Assembly (NCBI RefSeq): GCF_902459465.1 | Contig: NC_047078.1 | Coordinates: 4,240,333 to 4,304,332, forward strand | Source: Asterias rubens | Taxonomy: Eukaryota; Echinodermata; Asteroidea; Forcipulatida; Asteriidae | DNA length: 64,000 bases | Reading direction: 5' to 3' | Shown here: one piece after another, positions 1-11,409 of the stretch | Numbering within the stretch: the stretch's first letter is position 1 | How the letters are laid out: the number at the start of each line of letters is the position of its first letter | Program-made: the position numbers and the translations under genes | The notes under the pieces: model-generated | Told to the model about the DNA's origin: nothing | The model's database searches: none | The model's input: only the letters and a program-made list of their open reading frames with translations

Positions 1-1978
1 CAAATTCAATACACACAAAGCAAGCTTAGAGTTAGGTGAACACATTCAGTCAGTTTCTACTGCCGGGTGGCTCGTAGATAAGGCGCCAGAATTGTTTTAT
101 TTCTTAGCTGCATGAGGAAATGGTGTGGACGTGTAGATTCAGCTATCCTCATGATCCTTTTGGCCACACAAGTGGGGCTAAGAAGAGACTGAGAGTTGAG
201 ACTGAGACAGAGAGAGTGAGTGAGTGAGTGGTGAGACTGAGAGGAGGCAAATGTTTTACATTTTGTAAAGACATGCTAATGCTATTGTTCAAGTAATCAG
301 ATTTGCTTACCGAGTAACTTTCACACTTGTCTTCACTTTCTTTCTGCGTTTTTTCTTGCTCGAATCGTCAGGCTCTGCAGACATGTAGCGTTTCAGATAT
401 TCTTTCTGATCTATGGGGAGCGCCATTTTGTTTGAGTGTTCACAAAATCCAGCAGATCTGCAGAGGGCGCTGTATAACATTTTGTTTCAGTATTTTTCTA
501 AAACAAAAGAGGGCGCTGTTCAACATTTTGTTTTAGTACTTTTAAAGAGTCAACAGAGGGCGCTATCCAAGTAAGTCGTTTTATCAAACTGCACGAAGCC
601 CCGCCCCCTGGATTTTGTTTTTATGATTTATGATGTCTGAATTTCAAACCATCCGAAACCATCAGCACATATTGATTTTCAATTTAGTTTCTTGTCTGCC
701 CAGTGAAAACCAAATATAATTTACCAAATTAAAACTTTTCAAAATTTTACTTTTTTTATTCTTATTATACCAAAAGATAATTTACAATCTAGGAGGAATA
801 CACTATTGATAATTTTTAAACAAAAGATGACAACAAATACAGAAAAAGTACAGAGGTTTGGAAGTGCCATTCAGCTTCATGTGAGATCCGAATTCGGAAA
901 TCATCTTCTTGAAGAAATTAGATGGCACTTCCTGAACACTGTATAAAAAAAACAAATTTAAACCTCCGAAATCCGATCTCTCTGCAAAAGTCCCGCCTTT
1001 TTTTGTCTGTATGGCCATGGAGTAAGAATTCTGTTTCGTTCCTACATAATAAGGCAAATTACAGCTTTCCTTTGGCCAATCTAGAACAGTTAACATAAAC
1101 AAAAATTATTATTGTAACACAATTCTATCACCGTTATTTGAAAGCTCCATTAAAGATTTTCAGAATATTTACCCCCAAAAACACCTCTATAACTATAGAT
1201 CATTTCCACCACCACCAGTGGGAATGTTCTATATTGAATTTGGGTCATTAGACTTTGGTTCAGCAGTTAATCTGCCTGGCCAAGGCAGTAAGCAGCCCTA
1301 CTGGTTTGTGCATGATCTAAGTCCAGTTTGGAAAAGGAATTATATAAACATAACAGGTGTTAGTTGTCTGGTAGCTTAACATTCATCTTAAATTATATCT
1401 CCCTTAGAAACCCAAGTAAATTCATTGCACATGATCAAACTCTTAAATTAACATCTCATACATTTTGATTAGGGCCCTGTTTCATTATCTGTTCAGCAGA
1501 CTGAACAGCTCAGTGAATTTCTTAGCTAAGCAAAAAATGAGTTGGGCACCAGTTGCAACAATGTCAATTTTAAGGAATTTTGGCTGGTAACCATTTCTGA
1601 AGATTTGTCAGTGCTTAAGAAAGTTTTTATGCTCACAGGCTCAATGTTAAAATATCAGATTTTTTTTATGTTCATGAATTCATTGACTCCTTGGTGGAGA
1701 GAAACAATTAATGGTAAGGTCACTAAGGTGTCTCTTAACCACATGTTGCCCAATCAGCTGCTCCATTAATACAAAACGCTCCAATCACAACAAGGGCAAT
1801 CAATTTGATCAAAACCAATTTCCTTAGAAAACATCACGAGTCGATACCGACCAACGACAAGTCATCGTTGTAGTTATGTGATGCTGCAAAGGGGCTGGTT
1901 GCTTGGGTCACATGACACTATACTGGTACCCTGCAGTGTGAGTGTTTATAATACGTCATTGGTATCCTGCCAGGGGTA
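1..1978. other. gene-free flank downstream of PEX19
   Basis: I see no coding exon here. From about 450 to 570 there are three loose tandem copies of a unit containing AGAGGGCGCT followed by AACATTTTGTTT. A fragment near 1471-1660 starts with an AGGGCCCTGTTTCAT end and resembles the GGGCCC-ended repeats seen elsewhere in the window. At 157-180 a half copy of the CACACAAGTGGGGCTA hairpin repeat found at 11063-11118 is present. PEX19 is transcribed towards this flank, so its 3' UTR should lie in the upper part, but I did not identify a poly(A) signal with confidence. Confidence 0.5.
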
Positions 1979-4900
1979 TCACATGACACTACACTGGTCC
2001 CCCTGTGGCATTCCGGGTATCTTGGGCATGCCTTGGGCATCAAACTGAAGGCCTAAACCGGCGCCCTGTAGTGAGAAGAAGAGAACAATCATGAAAGCAC
2101 TCCGTTGTGTCAAAAATTTATATAGCTTGACTATGGATTAAATGTGCACTTGATGCCATTTCAGCGAGCAACTCTTTTGATTCAACAACAGGGCCCAATT
2201 TCATGGTTCTGCTTAACGTAAGCACATCATCGGCGCTTACAGAAGCAGGGAATTCTGTGGCTACGGCAAGCGTTTCACGGGTTAGCGGCGAATTTTAGCT
2301 TCTGTGCGTGTGTACCCCACGTTACTAGGCGTTCTATGCTTACAAGGCTAGCGCAGAAATTCGGCGCTTGCATGTAAGCGGGGAATCGTGATCGTAAGCG
2401 CAGAATTTAACAGTAAGCCGAGCCATGAAATTGGGCCCAGATCATTGCATAAAATAACCATTGTTTGTTAATCAAGAAGAGTTGTTGTTTACTATGAGTG
2501 CCACCTTCAGTTAATGAAAGACATGAAACTACTTACCCCTTCACCAACAATATCTTTGGGTGGCTGACCAAGTCCCTCCATCTGAAAAAAGGAATTGAAA
2601 AAATGTGTTGGTAATATTACTCAACTCTAAAAACTCAAAAACATTCATTACGGAAAGTTCCATTGACTCTTTGAGCGTCAAAATCATACATTTGCGATCT
2701 ATTTCATGTATCAGAGAGCGTCTTTATCGTACATGTCAATCTTTTTTGTGTACTCGAAAAAGTGTCATCAATTGAACTTGTTACCTCGGTAACAAACTGT
2801 CAAGTTTGATTGGTCGAGAACCAATCATGTGACGCGCAACAAAAACGCATGTTACATGGCTCGACGGGGGCCGGGTAACATGAAAAGTGTTGTACACCGG
2901 TGTACATCACCTTGATCGTTCCCAGCGTTGGTCGATTTCGCGCTGTGTACGAAAGAACCGCGGGTTCGAGGGAATTGTTTCTTGTTCATCTGCTTATTAA
3001 ACAATGAATAGTCCGTCGTAATAATGTTTGAAGATGACAACAGAACTTCGAGAAGAGGAATAACAATTATACAAAGGTATAACAAAACAATTGTTGCACG
3101 TTGTGACTGGGGTCCATGGGTTTTGTACACCCTCGAGGGAAAATGGCACCCTCGGGTTCCATTTTCCCCCTCGAGTGTAAAAAAAAGCCATGGACCCCGT
3201 CACAGCGTGCAACAATTGTATAATATACAACCCAGAATATAGAAGAGGGCATTATCACGTTAACGAGAAATACTATCAATTCTGAGATGTACCAAGGCAA
3301 CACAAATCAGCAAGACACCTTTTTATTGATGAGAAATGCTAATTTTGTTATGTTGTTAGCAAAATTTTGAAAAAAACCTCACAAAGCTTGGCATTGTCCA
3401 ATGTGCCGTATCTGTGAGCGCGTGAGGTAGATAGTACTTTTATCACTTCCAGGGATACACAGGATTCGTCCTGCTCAGTTTTAACCAACGTTCTGTCACT
3501 TTTGTTGCACCGTTGTCTTAAGTTACTTAAAGACAGTGGACACTATTGGTAATTGTCAAAGACTAGTCTTCACAGTTGGTGTATCTCAACATATGCATAA
3601 AATAACAAACCTGTGAAAATTTCAGCTTAATCGGTCATCGAAGTTGCGAGATAATAATGAAAGAAAAAACGCCCTTGTCACACGAAGTTGTGTGCTTTCT
3701 GATGCTTGATTTCCAGACCTCAAATTCTAAACTTGAGGTCTTGAAATCAAATTCGTGGAAAATTACTTCTTTATCGAAAACTGCGTCACTTCAGAGGGAG
3801 CTGTTTCTCACAAGGTTTTATACTATCAACCTCTCCCAATTACTCGTAATCAAGAAAGGTTTAATGATGATAGTTATTTTGAGTAATTACCAAAAGTGTC
3901 CACTGCCTTTAAAGGTGAATACGTTATGATTGAATACAACCCCGAAGTGATACAATTATGTTTGACAGGGCTCTCCACGGTAAAAATATGGCGTATTACC
4001 TCTTGGATTAGATCCATGATCCGCGTCATCCGTTCTTGTCGTACTTCTTGGGCATCCGTCTGGTTCTCGGACTCGTACTCCAGGCACAGTCTAGTCATCA
4101 GACCATACTGCTTAGTAAATCGATCAAAGTCTGACTGCTCTACTTTGGTCTTGTTTTGCTCCAGCCAGTCCGGATACTAAAGATAAGAGCGACACAAAGA
4201 CAAGATTATTAATTTTTATTTTTTTTACCCATACACCGATGTGTGTTAGCACTGTATACTCAGTACTTTCCGAGTCCGGTGAACAAATATCACAGGCATG
4301 TTACTCGGGTGGGATTCGAACCCACGACCCTTGCAATTCTAGAGCTGTGTCTTAACAACTAGACTACCGAGATTGCCCGGTAGCTATGGAGGCAGTTCGA
4401 ATCCTATGTTTTGGCAGCGAGTACCGCAACGATATAAGAGATGTTAAATTTGCATCAGGGATAAAGAATATTATTTTTGTTTTTTTTACCCCTACACCGA
4501 TGTGTGTAAGCACTGTATACTCGGTACTTTCGCGAGTCCTGTGCACAAGATTGTCAAGTGTTGACCCTGAAATGCAGTACGTATAATAAAGCTGTTGTTG
4601 AACGGTATGGCTCCTTGTACTCTGTGGCAAATCAAGAGTGTATGGTTGAGAAGATGCAGAGAGTCTGGTTTCAGGCTCAAACCTCCTGGTAGGAGAAAAA
4701 TGAGGCGGCACATCTACCCCAAAAATGTATGTCGAAAAGACAGAGGCTGGCTACCAGGCTACAGACCTACATGTACAGTGAGAAAGAGGTTGTAACATTG
4801 ACCAAAAAATTTCACCAACAAGATTAACAATATGCTTCTGCACACTAATCCAATGGAAATAATTAACAGGCAGATGCTAAGGGCAAAAATGTGACAACAG

Positions 4901-5508
4901 TTCTCCACTGGGGGTGCATAGTTCTCTCAATCAGGTGAAATGACCCCAGGTCAAGTGGTGAGACTGCAGCAGTGTTATAATTATGGTTAAAATTTCCTAG
5001 CCATGGTGATAGTTGACCTACACTGACCTTTTCCACGACCTCCTTGAGGGATGGATAGAGAATATCCTTAGAGAGGAGATTCTGCATCATCTGTTGCATC
5101 ATTGGCATCATCTCACCTTCCGCTCCATCTCCAAGATGCATGTTCTCCAACTGCTTGAAGATTTCTTCCTCAGGAACATTACCCTCCTAGTATTAAAGGG
5201 AAGGTACACGTTTGGTAATTACTCTAACTAATTAACTTAAAAACTGACTTGGTAACGAGCATTGGAGAGCTGTTGATAGTATAAAACATTGTGGGAATCG
5301 ACTCCCTCTGAAGTAACGTAGTTTTGGAGTGCCTTTAAGTACAGACAAAAAAGCATCCTGCCTTTTGGAAAAAAAGAAAGAAGGGCCCCCCTTTTTTGTT
5401 TTGAGATGGCCGGCTGACACCAGCTGGAATATGTTTCAAAGCAAAATTAATTTTGTTGAGATCATTAAAATGTATCCTCCTTTTTAAATTTGTCTTTTCT
5501 TGAAGAAG

Positions 5509-5543
<35 letters not shown>

Positions 5544-8500
5544 AAGCGGACGGGAATCCTATGTTTTAGCAGCTTGGTACCGCAACGATTTCAAAGATGG
5601 AACTCTATATAGCCTCTAGCTACCAGGCAATCTTTGTGGTCTAGTTGGTAAACACTGCTCTAGAATTTCAAATCCTACCTGAGTATTATGAGTTATTATT
5701 TGTTTGACAGAGCACGGGAAAGTACTGAGAGTATAAAGTGCTTATGGGAAAAACCAAAATTAATATTCTTTCTCCCCGATGCAAATTTCCATCTATTCAA
5801 TTGTGATCCACCAATTTTGAATTTAAATATTACCTTAAGGTCTTGGGCGCTCTGTGCCAATCTAGTAATAGTTTCACCCAAGGCTCCTCCTAGTGGTCCT
5901 GAAGCAGTGGATGGAGCGCCCCCGCTTGGTGGGCCAGCGCCAAACATTGGGAAACCTGCGAGAGGAAAGTGTTGATAAAAAATGGCGTGTCATGGCCGAG
6001 CGGTTAAGAGCACCGGATTCAAGCTCTTGTGTTTAATCAGCAGAGTGTGGGTTCGAATCCCAGTTGTGACACTTGCTACGTACAATTGGGGAGGTAGTGC
6101 TTTCTGCTCTTCTGTATGGACTGTAAAAGGGGTAACCCTGTTTCAGCCCTAGGAGTAGGTGGCGACGGCCTCTGTAAAAAAAGTAATTGTAGCCTACACC
6201 TTGAAGTGGCCTTCAGGCCTTGTGTGTCTGGCGATTTGCAAAAAAAAAAAAAGGTTTGCCAAACCTTGAAATAAGGAAAACATGGTGAAGGTATAATTAG
6301 GCCTGTGTACTTTTTTTAAATGGCGAGGGCACCAACAGGGGTTGCCCTTAACTTTTTTTTCAACTGGCCAGCAGGACCAGTTGGCTTGATTTTTCACTGG
6401 TCCGCAAGGTTTTTGACTGGTCCGTCAATTTTTTATTTTATTTTTTTAAACTAATAGTATACTGTTGTATACCAACTGCTCGATTTCAGATCGTCGCTAT
6501 TTCAAAATTCAACATGAATTGCAATGTCAACTTGACTGCACTGGAAGTTATACTTTATTTATGTGTACCAAGTTATTGTGTTTGTAGAGGGCTCATTAAT
6601 TTGGGTTACGTGTGCGACCGCTCAAATTATTTTATTATGTAGTTTTAATAAGTATTCATAAACATTACACGGTACCGAAGTTTCCAAAATCTTCCCACTT
6701 TCGTCCAGAAAAAACACCCAACAAAAAGTAGACATCAAAATAGTTGCAAATGCAACATCCATGAAGAAGCATATGTGGTTTACGGTATTTTTTTCATTTA
6801 TGTGTATGGAATGGTCTGTTTTGTGAACAAAATTTTCATTTAAAAAATGTTTTTAAAAGCAGCAAAAACTACTGCGCCTTAACACACGATTGCATTCTAG
6901 AACCCGTAAGCACAAAAATTTGCTAAGCACAGAAAAGTGTTGCTTAACAGAAACCGGTTACCAGCCAAAATTACATTAATTTTTCATTGCTGCAACCGGT
7001 GCTCCATTCATTTTCTGCTTAATAGCTTTTTGAAATTGGGCCCTGAGGCTCAATTTCATTGCCTTCGTGAAGCCCAGAAAAGTGTTGCTTAACAGAAACA
7101 GGTTACCAACCGAAATGACATTAATTGTCATTGTTGTAACTGGTGCCCCACTCATTTTGTGTTTAGCAAGGAAAGTTGCTAAGCAGTGTTTTCTGCTTAA
7201 CAGCTTTATGAAACTGGGCCCTGATGTTTAAGCCGTCTCCGATTTGGTGGCTACAGCTACGGCTACAGCTAGATTTTTGCGTCATCATGCATTGAGGTAA
7301 AGGAAGGACATCCTTAGTAACATCCTTAGCAACAGCCGCAGCCATATAGCTGTAGCCACCAATTCGGACACGGCTCACGACTGCTTATGGCAAACCCTGC
7401 TTACCCTCAGCACCACCTCCCTGTAAGAGCTTGGCCAGGTCATCGTTTAGCTTTGAATCTTGGGGTAGATCTTGACCAAACTCTGACATGACAGTCGACA
7501 TGAGGGACTCTAGATTGGCTGCACCGCCCTCGCTGGCGAAGAGTTGATTGAAGAGAGCCTCTTGGTCCACTGGGAGGGGTGGAGGCTAAAAGCAAAAGAG
7601 CACTTAGTAAGTATTATAATATTTAAGCCTGGGCAACAAGCCTGTGCGACTAGTGTCATATTCGCGACTACTGATTGCTTAGTTGAGTCGGAATACCATT
7701 TTTCAACTACTTGGGTTAGTGGTGCTGCCACGACAACTACAGAATTAGTCGCGACTACCTGTTTGATGAACCAATTGTGTGGCTCATGGATATTCATGAC
7801 AATTTAGTTTACTTACAAAACACAATCAGAAATCAGTGACACAATCCTTCAACCCTTTCAGCATGAACTTAACTATATGCTGCAATGCGGCAAACAATAT
7901 GCCGCATTGGATCTTGGGAATTAATGGTAGTTGACTTGTGGCGAAGTCGCGGCTATTTGAGGGAGGCGATTTCATCAGTTCCCCAGGCCTACTAGATAGC
8001 TCAGGCCGTGTCCGAATTGGCGACTTTGGCTACAGCTACGGCTAGATCAGCGCATCTGTCAGTATTGAAGAATAGCAGAAGCGCGCGCCCTAGCTGTAGC
8101 TGTAGCCGAAGTCGCCAATTCGGACACGGCCTTAGTTGGAAGAGTGCTAGCACAATAATTCGAAGGGCACAGACTTAAGTCCCACTCTAGCCATCTTTTC
8201 TTTGTTAAAACACTATTATAAGTCTTAAATCTGTTGTGAGATGTTGGACTTGGGGTACCTGTTTGTCGGATACTTGAGTTGGAGTTGTGGTCTTCTTTTC
8301 TGGTAGCTTCTCGTCGGGAACATCTTGAGGTTTTTTCTTATCAAAATCTTGCAATGCACCTTAAGAGATAAGAAACAAAAATGTATACAAAAATTCTTTT
8401 CAACATAAAAAAATAAAACACGGTCTCAGTTCAAACAAAGTTTTTTTTCTCTGGAGTGGTCTCTGAAAAGGTTTATTTATGAGTCAGTAAACCGGGGATG

Positions 8501-11409
8501 AAATTATCTCAAAAATGGGGGCTAAATATTGATTATAGTATACACATAATGAATGTTTATGAGTGCAATGGTGCGAATATGTTCATGAGTTGAAAGATGG
8601 AATGTTCTATTCAACGAGGCGGAGCCGAGTTGAATGGAAAATTCCAGCTTTCAACGGATGAAAATATTTGCACTGTTGCACGGATGAAAAACATTCATTA
8701 TTTGCTTATATATAACATCCAAGTAGATGTCATTTTGATTGGAAGATACAACTTTCAAAACAAACAAAGCGTAGGCCTACAATTTTTAATTGTGAAATTA
8801 CACCCATTTCTCTTTGGGTCGGCCTGTTGGATTCAACAGTCACTATGTGCATTCTGTACAGCTATTATGAGACACGCAGAAGCCGAATGCTAGTAATTTT
8901 ACTATTGCAGTAAAACTGCTGCGTTACCAAAGACACGCGCATGCAGTGATGTTTTTACTCAGCTTTTTTGTTCCATCGGAAAAGTACTAATGCACGCTGG
9001 CAGCGTGCAATGGTACTTTTCGGATTGAACGAAAAAGCACGGTGAGTGACTCAGCGTGCAATGGTACTTTTATTTGCTATCAAATGGCAAGGATCTGCTT
9101 GGGTGTTATATAATATATGTAATATTGATAAATGGTATGTACAGTGTAAGGCCTATGCTAAATGGTGAGTATTCAAAAAGTTTTAATTTTTTTTTTAATT
9201 ATTTAAAGTCTCTCACTCTACTCAGCTCAGCCTCTGGAAAACAAATCAGATAACAACTAAACTTTTTGGACTGTCAGCCATTTGGAGTTTTGGTTAACAC
9301 TAACCCTTGGGGCCTATACGCCTCTCTTAATATTTATCCATGAGGTACGTCACAAAGCTAACCCAAAATGAGGCTACAGGCGCAGCCACTGCAAGGGGGA
9401 CGTGCGCCCATAGCCTCATTTGGGGTATAAATTATGACGTCATGCATAATAAATATTAAGAGAGGCGTATAGGCTTAATTAAGTAATGTAGAAAGAAAAC
9501 TCCCCCAAAATTGTGCTTTTTCAAAAACAGACTCGCACTGCCAGTTTTCACAGACCTAATCGCGATTCCCGCCTAGCTGATTTTTCTCAATTGTCAAAAG
9601 GCATTATGAGAAGGTCCTTCCGACCATTCCTTCCAATAGAGCACAAGGCACAGTGCCTTTCTACAATGGACCCTTCCCATGAAATATGCTAATTACATTC
9701 ATGCATGCGTATCCTCCTCTTACCAGTTTTCACGCTATTATGCCTTTTTCTTTGAATTGGGAAAAAATAACGATGCCATATATCAACCGATGCCCTAATT
9801 ATCTTCATTTGTTAATATGAAGTATGCAAACATATATTAAAACTTGATGGACATTGAAATGTTCACACCACACACTGATCTTCAATGAATTCAACTGGCC
9901 CCATTTGTTTTGAGTTTTTCCTGTTTTCACGGCAAACGAGAAAGTATGGTTTCCCGGTGAAGCCATACATGGAAGAAACATCTTTGAGACTCTGTGTATG
10001 ACTCTATAGCCAGCAGTTGTCTCCATTTTATTCAAAATAGTTTTTTATTAAATTAAAAAAATTACCATGGTAACTTGCAAAAAATAAAAAAATAAAAATA
10101 AAATAGTAAAAGTGTGAATAATTACTGGCTTTCAAATCTGATTTTTATTTATTTCTAAATATATTTTGTATTAATATGAGGGTTAAAAAATAAAAAGTCT
10201 CCAAAAATATTAGAAAATTATATAAGACACATGGCTTCCTCTGTACTTTTTCCCCAGAATACTCAGCAAATTATATAGTCACATGATTTGATCATCATGA
10301 ACTGTGAATTGAAATAGTGTTTGATGAAACTTTTTGGGTGGGCAAATATTTTTATATGGCCTCAACATAATGACATATTTTTGTACCTTGTAGAAATGCC
10401 TAAAATACCAAACTTTTTGCCATTACAAGTGTAAATAACCAGTGGAGCCTTACATGTTTCTAAGTTTTGGTCAAGGGAGAGGAGACTCCTTGCTTGGCAA
10501 ATAAAACCACAATTTTTTTATCTAGCTAGGGACTGTTTACAACGCGCACAGAGAGGTTAAAAGATTTGTCAGGATTTTAGGGACACCTCGAAAACAGGAC
10601 CTCCTACGATACAGACCCTAGGTTGGCAAACGCCATAGAGTTGCGATAACGTAACCCTCCTGCCTAAGCCGTCAGCAGGAGGGTTACGTTATCGCAACTA
10701 TATTCTAAGCAGACGTGCAATCGCGTCTGTCCTGTGTCATGCAGCCGTATTAGCCATGTACAAAACAACGCGATATTCCCTCATTTTGCCAACCAAAATG
10801 ATAGTGCGCATGCGCTACATGTATGTGCAATTAACAATTATTTCATGGGAAAGGTCCATTGTTTATTGTCAATTGAGAAAAATCAGCCAGGCTGGATTTG
10901 CAATTAATAAGGCTAAGCTAATGTCCAAGGGACCAAGGTCAGGCACGAGGCAATTCCCCTCATTCCCAACAAGCCAAACAAACAGTACCAATTTTTTTCA
11001 GCCGAAATTTATCAATCTCCTCAAAAGTTGATGATACATTGATGAATTAACACAAAAATTGCTAGCCCCACTTGTGTGGCCAAGGATAGCGGAATCCTTG
11101 GGCACACAAGTGGGGCTAAAAAATTGCATGACCCCCAAAACCGGTAAACAGCGCCCCCACTTGTCATACATCACTCACGAACACACACACCATGCACACG
11201 ACGGAGTCGGAGATCTCTCCACACACACACGGCAATGCCGTTTTTCGGCAACACAAATCTACAAACTAAAAATAAAACTTACTGTCGAGTAAATCATCTA
11301 GGCCGTCATCTTTTGATTGAGTTTGTACATCAACTGTTGCATCTTGATCACTCTTATCGGGCAATGTTGAACTAGACACCGCAGTTTTCTCTTCGCCGCG
11401 ATCCGCCAT
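1979..11409 (-). CDS. PEX19: PEX19, peroxisomal biogenesis factor 19 (8 coding exons, complete)
   Basis: PEX19 is the cytosolic chaperone and receptor for peroxisomal membrane proteins; it delivers them to PEX3. Coding exons on the minus strand, all with AG/GT borders and matching phases: 11409-11283, 8359-8259, 7585-7405, 5955-5834, 5186-5028, 4176-4000, 2581-2537 and 2065-1979. They sum to 999 nt, or 332 residues (human 299). The first exon ends in DDGLDDLLD and joins SALQDFDK, matching the PEX3-binding N terminus. Residues about 210-228 carry the family signature NLLSKDILYPSLKE. Exon 6 is the helical cargo-binding region with YPDWLEQ. The last exon ends in CSVM, a CaaX box with terminal Met, as expected for farnesylation. 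The start MADRGEE has a good Kozak context (A at -3, G at +4); an upstream in-frame ATG 13 codons earlier is less likely. Confidence is high because every exon phase fits. Confidence 0.97.
2191..2438. repeat. MITE with GGGCCCAATTTCAT ends
   Basis: The left end GGGCCCAATTTCATGGTTCT is matched in reverse at the right end (about 2414-2438). The interior is rich in AAGCGCAGAATT and CGCTTACAG motifs that also form inverted partners. A second copy with the same ends and interior lies at 26150-26349. This copy is in PEX19 intron 7, just upstream of the last exon on the minus strand. Confidence 0.75.
3080..3226. repeat. long hairpin (foldback MITE)
   Basis: CAATTGTTGCACG..TGTGAC.GGGGTCCATGG on the left is repeated in reverse complement on the right, with CCCTCGAG arms nearer the centre. 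The arms are about 65 bp each with few mismatches. It lies in PEX19 intron 6. Confidence 0.75.
3527..3912. mobile_element. TTAA-flanked MITE, family A (full length)
   Basis: A full-length copy, about 386 bp with TTAA at both ends. The left end reads TTAAAGACAGTGGACACTAT and the right end is its near reverse complement. The internal landmarks recur in the other copies: GTTGCGAGATAATAATGAA, a palindrome around ACCTCAAATT..AATTTGAGGT-like arms, and TCACTTCAGAGGGAGC. A TTAA target suggests piggyBac- or Kolobok-type mobilisation (inference). No coding capacity is visible. It lies in PEX19 intron 6. Confidence 0.85.
4205..4480 (-). mobile_element. tRNA-derived SINE, family 2
   Basis: Read on the minus strand, the head contains a tRNA-like A box (TCTAGTTGTTAAGACAC) and a perfect B box (GGGTTCGAATCCC). 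It is followed by a conserved tail, AGTACTGAGTATACAGTGC, and ends in an A-rich run. A truncated second tail copy follows at 4481-4565. Related fragments are at about 5560-5790, 16650-16865 and 26800-27075. It lies in PEX19 intron 5. Confidence 0.7.
5192..5338. mobile_element. truncated family A MITE at a PEX19 splice site
   Basis: This is about 147 bp of a family A MITE: TTAAAGGGAAGGTACACGTTTGGTAATT-type left end, then the AGAGCTGTTGATAGTATAAAA segment and CTCTGAAGTAACGTAGTTTT, ending TGCCTTTAAG. The interior is deleted. The outer end lies about 4 nt from the AG of PEX19 exon 5 on the minus strand, so the pyrimidine tract of that acceptor is MITE sequence. Confidence 0.75.
5508..5541. repeat. 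poly(A) tract
   Basis: An almost uninterrupted run of about 34 A residues in PEX19 intron 4, probably the tail of a decayed retroelement. Unplaced SINE family 2 fragments follow at 5560-5790. Confidence 0.8.
5987..6252 (+). mobile_element. tRNA-Leu-derived SINE, family 1
   Basis: The first 86 bp read as a tRNA-Leu-like domain: TGGCCGAGCGGTTAAGAGC (A box and D arm), a CAA-like anticodon region and GGGTTCGAATCCC (B box). The acceptor stem relies on several G-U pairs and the anticodon stem has a mismatch, so it is not a working tRNA gene. A non-tRNA body follows and the copy ends in a run of 13 A. It is in PEX19 intron 3, antisense to the gene. Related copies are at 20783-20880, 29720-30041 and 30335-30536. 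Confidence 0.8.
6895..7225. repeat. tandem pair of GGGCCC-type repeats
   Basis: Two adjacent copies of a repeat contain AGAAAAGTGTTGCTTAACAG, an ATTAATTTTTCATTG- or ATTAATTGTCATTG-type centre and a GAAA.TGGGCCCTGA end. The two units sit about 150-190 bp apart (6895-7045 and 7046-7225). Similar sequence is present near 1471-1660 and 52800-52880. Confidence 0.6.
7231..7375. repeat. MITE family B (CCGTGTCCGAATTGG ends)
   Basis: The ends are AGCCGTCTCCGATTTGGTGG and its reverse complement CCACCAATTCGGACACGGCT. Just inside are GCTACAGCTACGGCTACAGC on one side and GCTGTAG on the other. It lies between the GGGCCC repeat and PEX19 exon 3. Confidence 0.8.
8004..8131. repeat. MITE family B, second copy
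   Basis: The left end GGCCGTGTCCGAATTGG is exactly matched in reverse at the right end, with inner arms GCGACTTTGGCTACAGCTA and its partner TAGCTGTAGCCGAAGTCGC. The whole 128 bp can fold into one hairpin. It lies in PEX19 intron 2. Confidence 0.85.
8961..9040. repeat. hairpin repeat in PEX19 intron 1
   Basis: The arms TTTTTTGTTC.ATCGGAAAAGTA and TACTTTTCGGAT.GAACGAAAAA are inverted around a GCACGCTGGCAGCGTGC palindrome. One half of the arm (CAGCGTGCAATGGTACTTTT) is repeated again just downstream. Confidence 0.6.
9312..9474. repeat. MITE with GCCTATACGCCTCTCTTAA ends
   Basis: GCCTATACGCCTCTCTTAA at 9312 is matched exactly in reverse complement up to 9474, and the inner arms (TGAGGCTA and its partner, TGACGT and partner) continue the pairing. 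It is 163 bp and in PEX19 intron 1. Confidence 0.85.
10639..10699. repeat. 61-bp near-perfect hairpin, copy 1
   Basis: AGTTGCGATAACGTAACCCT begins a 25-bp arm that ends CCTGC. The arm is exactly repeated in inverse after an 11-nt loop. The same arm occurs at 13942-14008. It lies in PEX19 intron 1. Confidence 0.9.
11063..11118. repeat. 56-bp hairpin with TAGCCCCACTTGTGTG ends
   Basis: TAGCCCCACTTGTGTG is inverted exactly at the right end, with CCAAGGAT and ATCCTTGG as inner arms. A half copy is at 157-180. Confidence 0.85.

Noticed and set aside
450-570. AGAGGGCGCT repeats as CTCF-type insulator sites
   Set aside because: The core is shorter than a CTCF motif and the copies lie in a simple tandem repeat, so binding cannot be argued from sequence.
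5987-6072. Functional tRNA-Leu gene
   Set aside because: The acceptor stem has several G-U pairs and the anticodon stem a mismatch; it is followed by a SINE body and poly(A), and similar heads occur at three other places.
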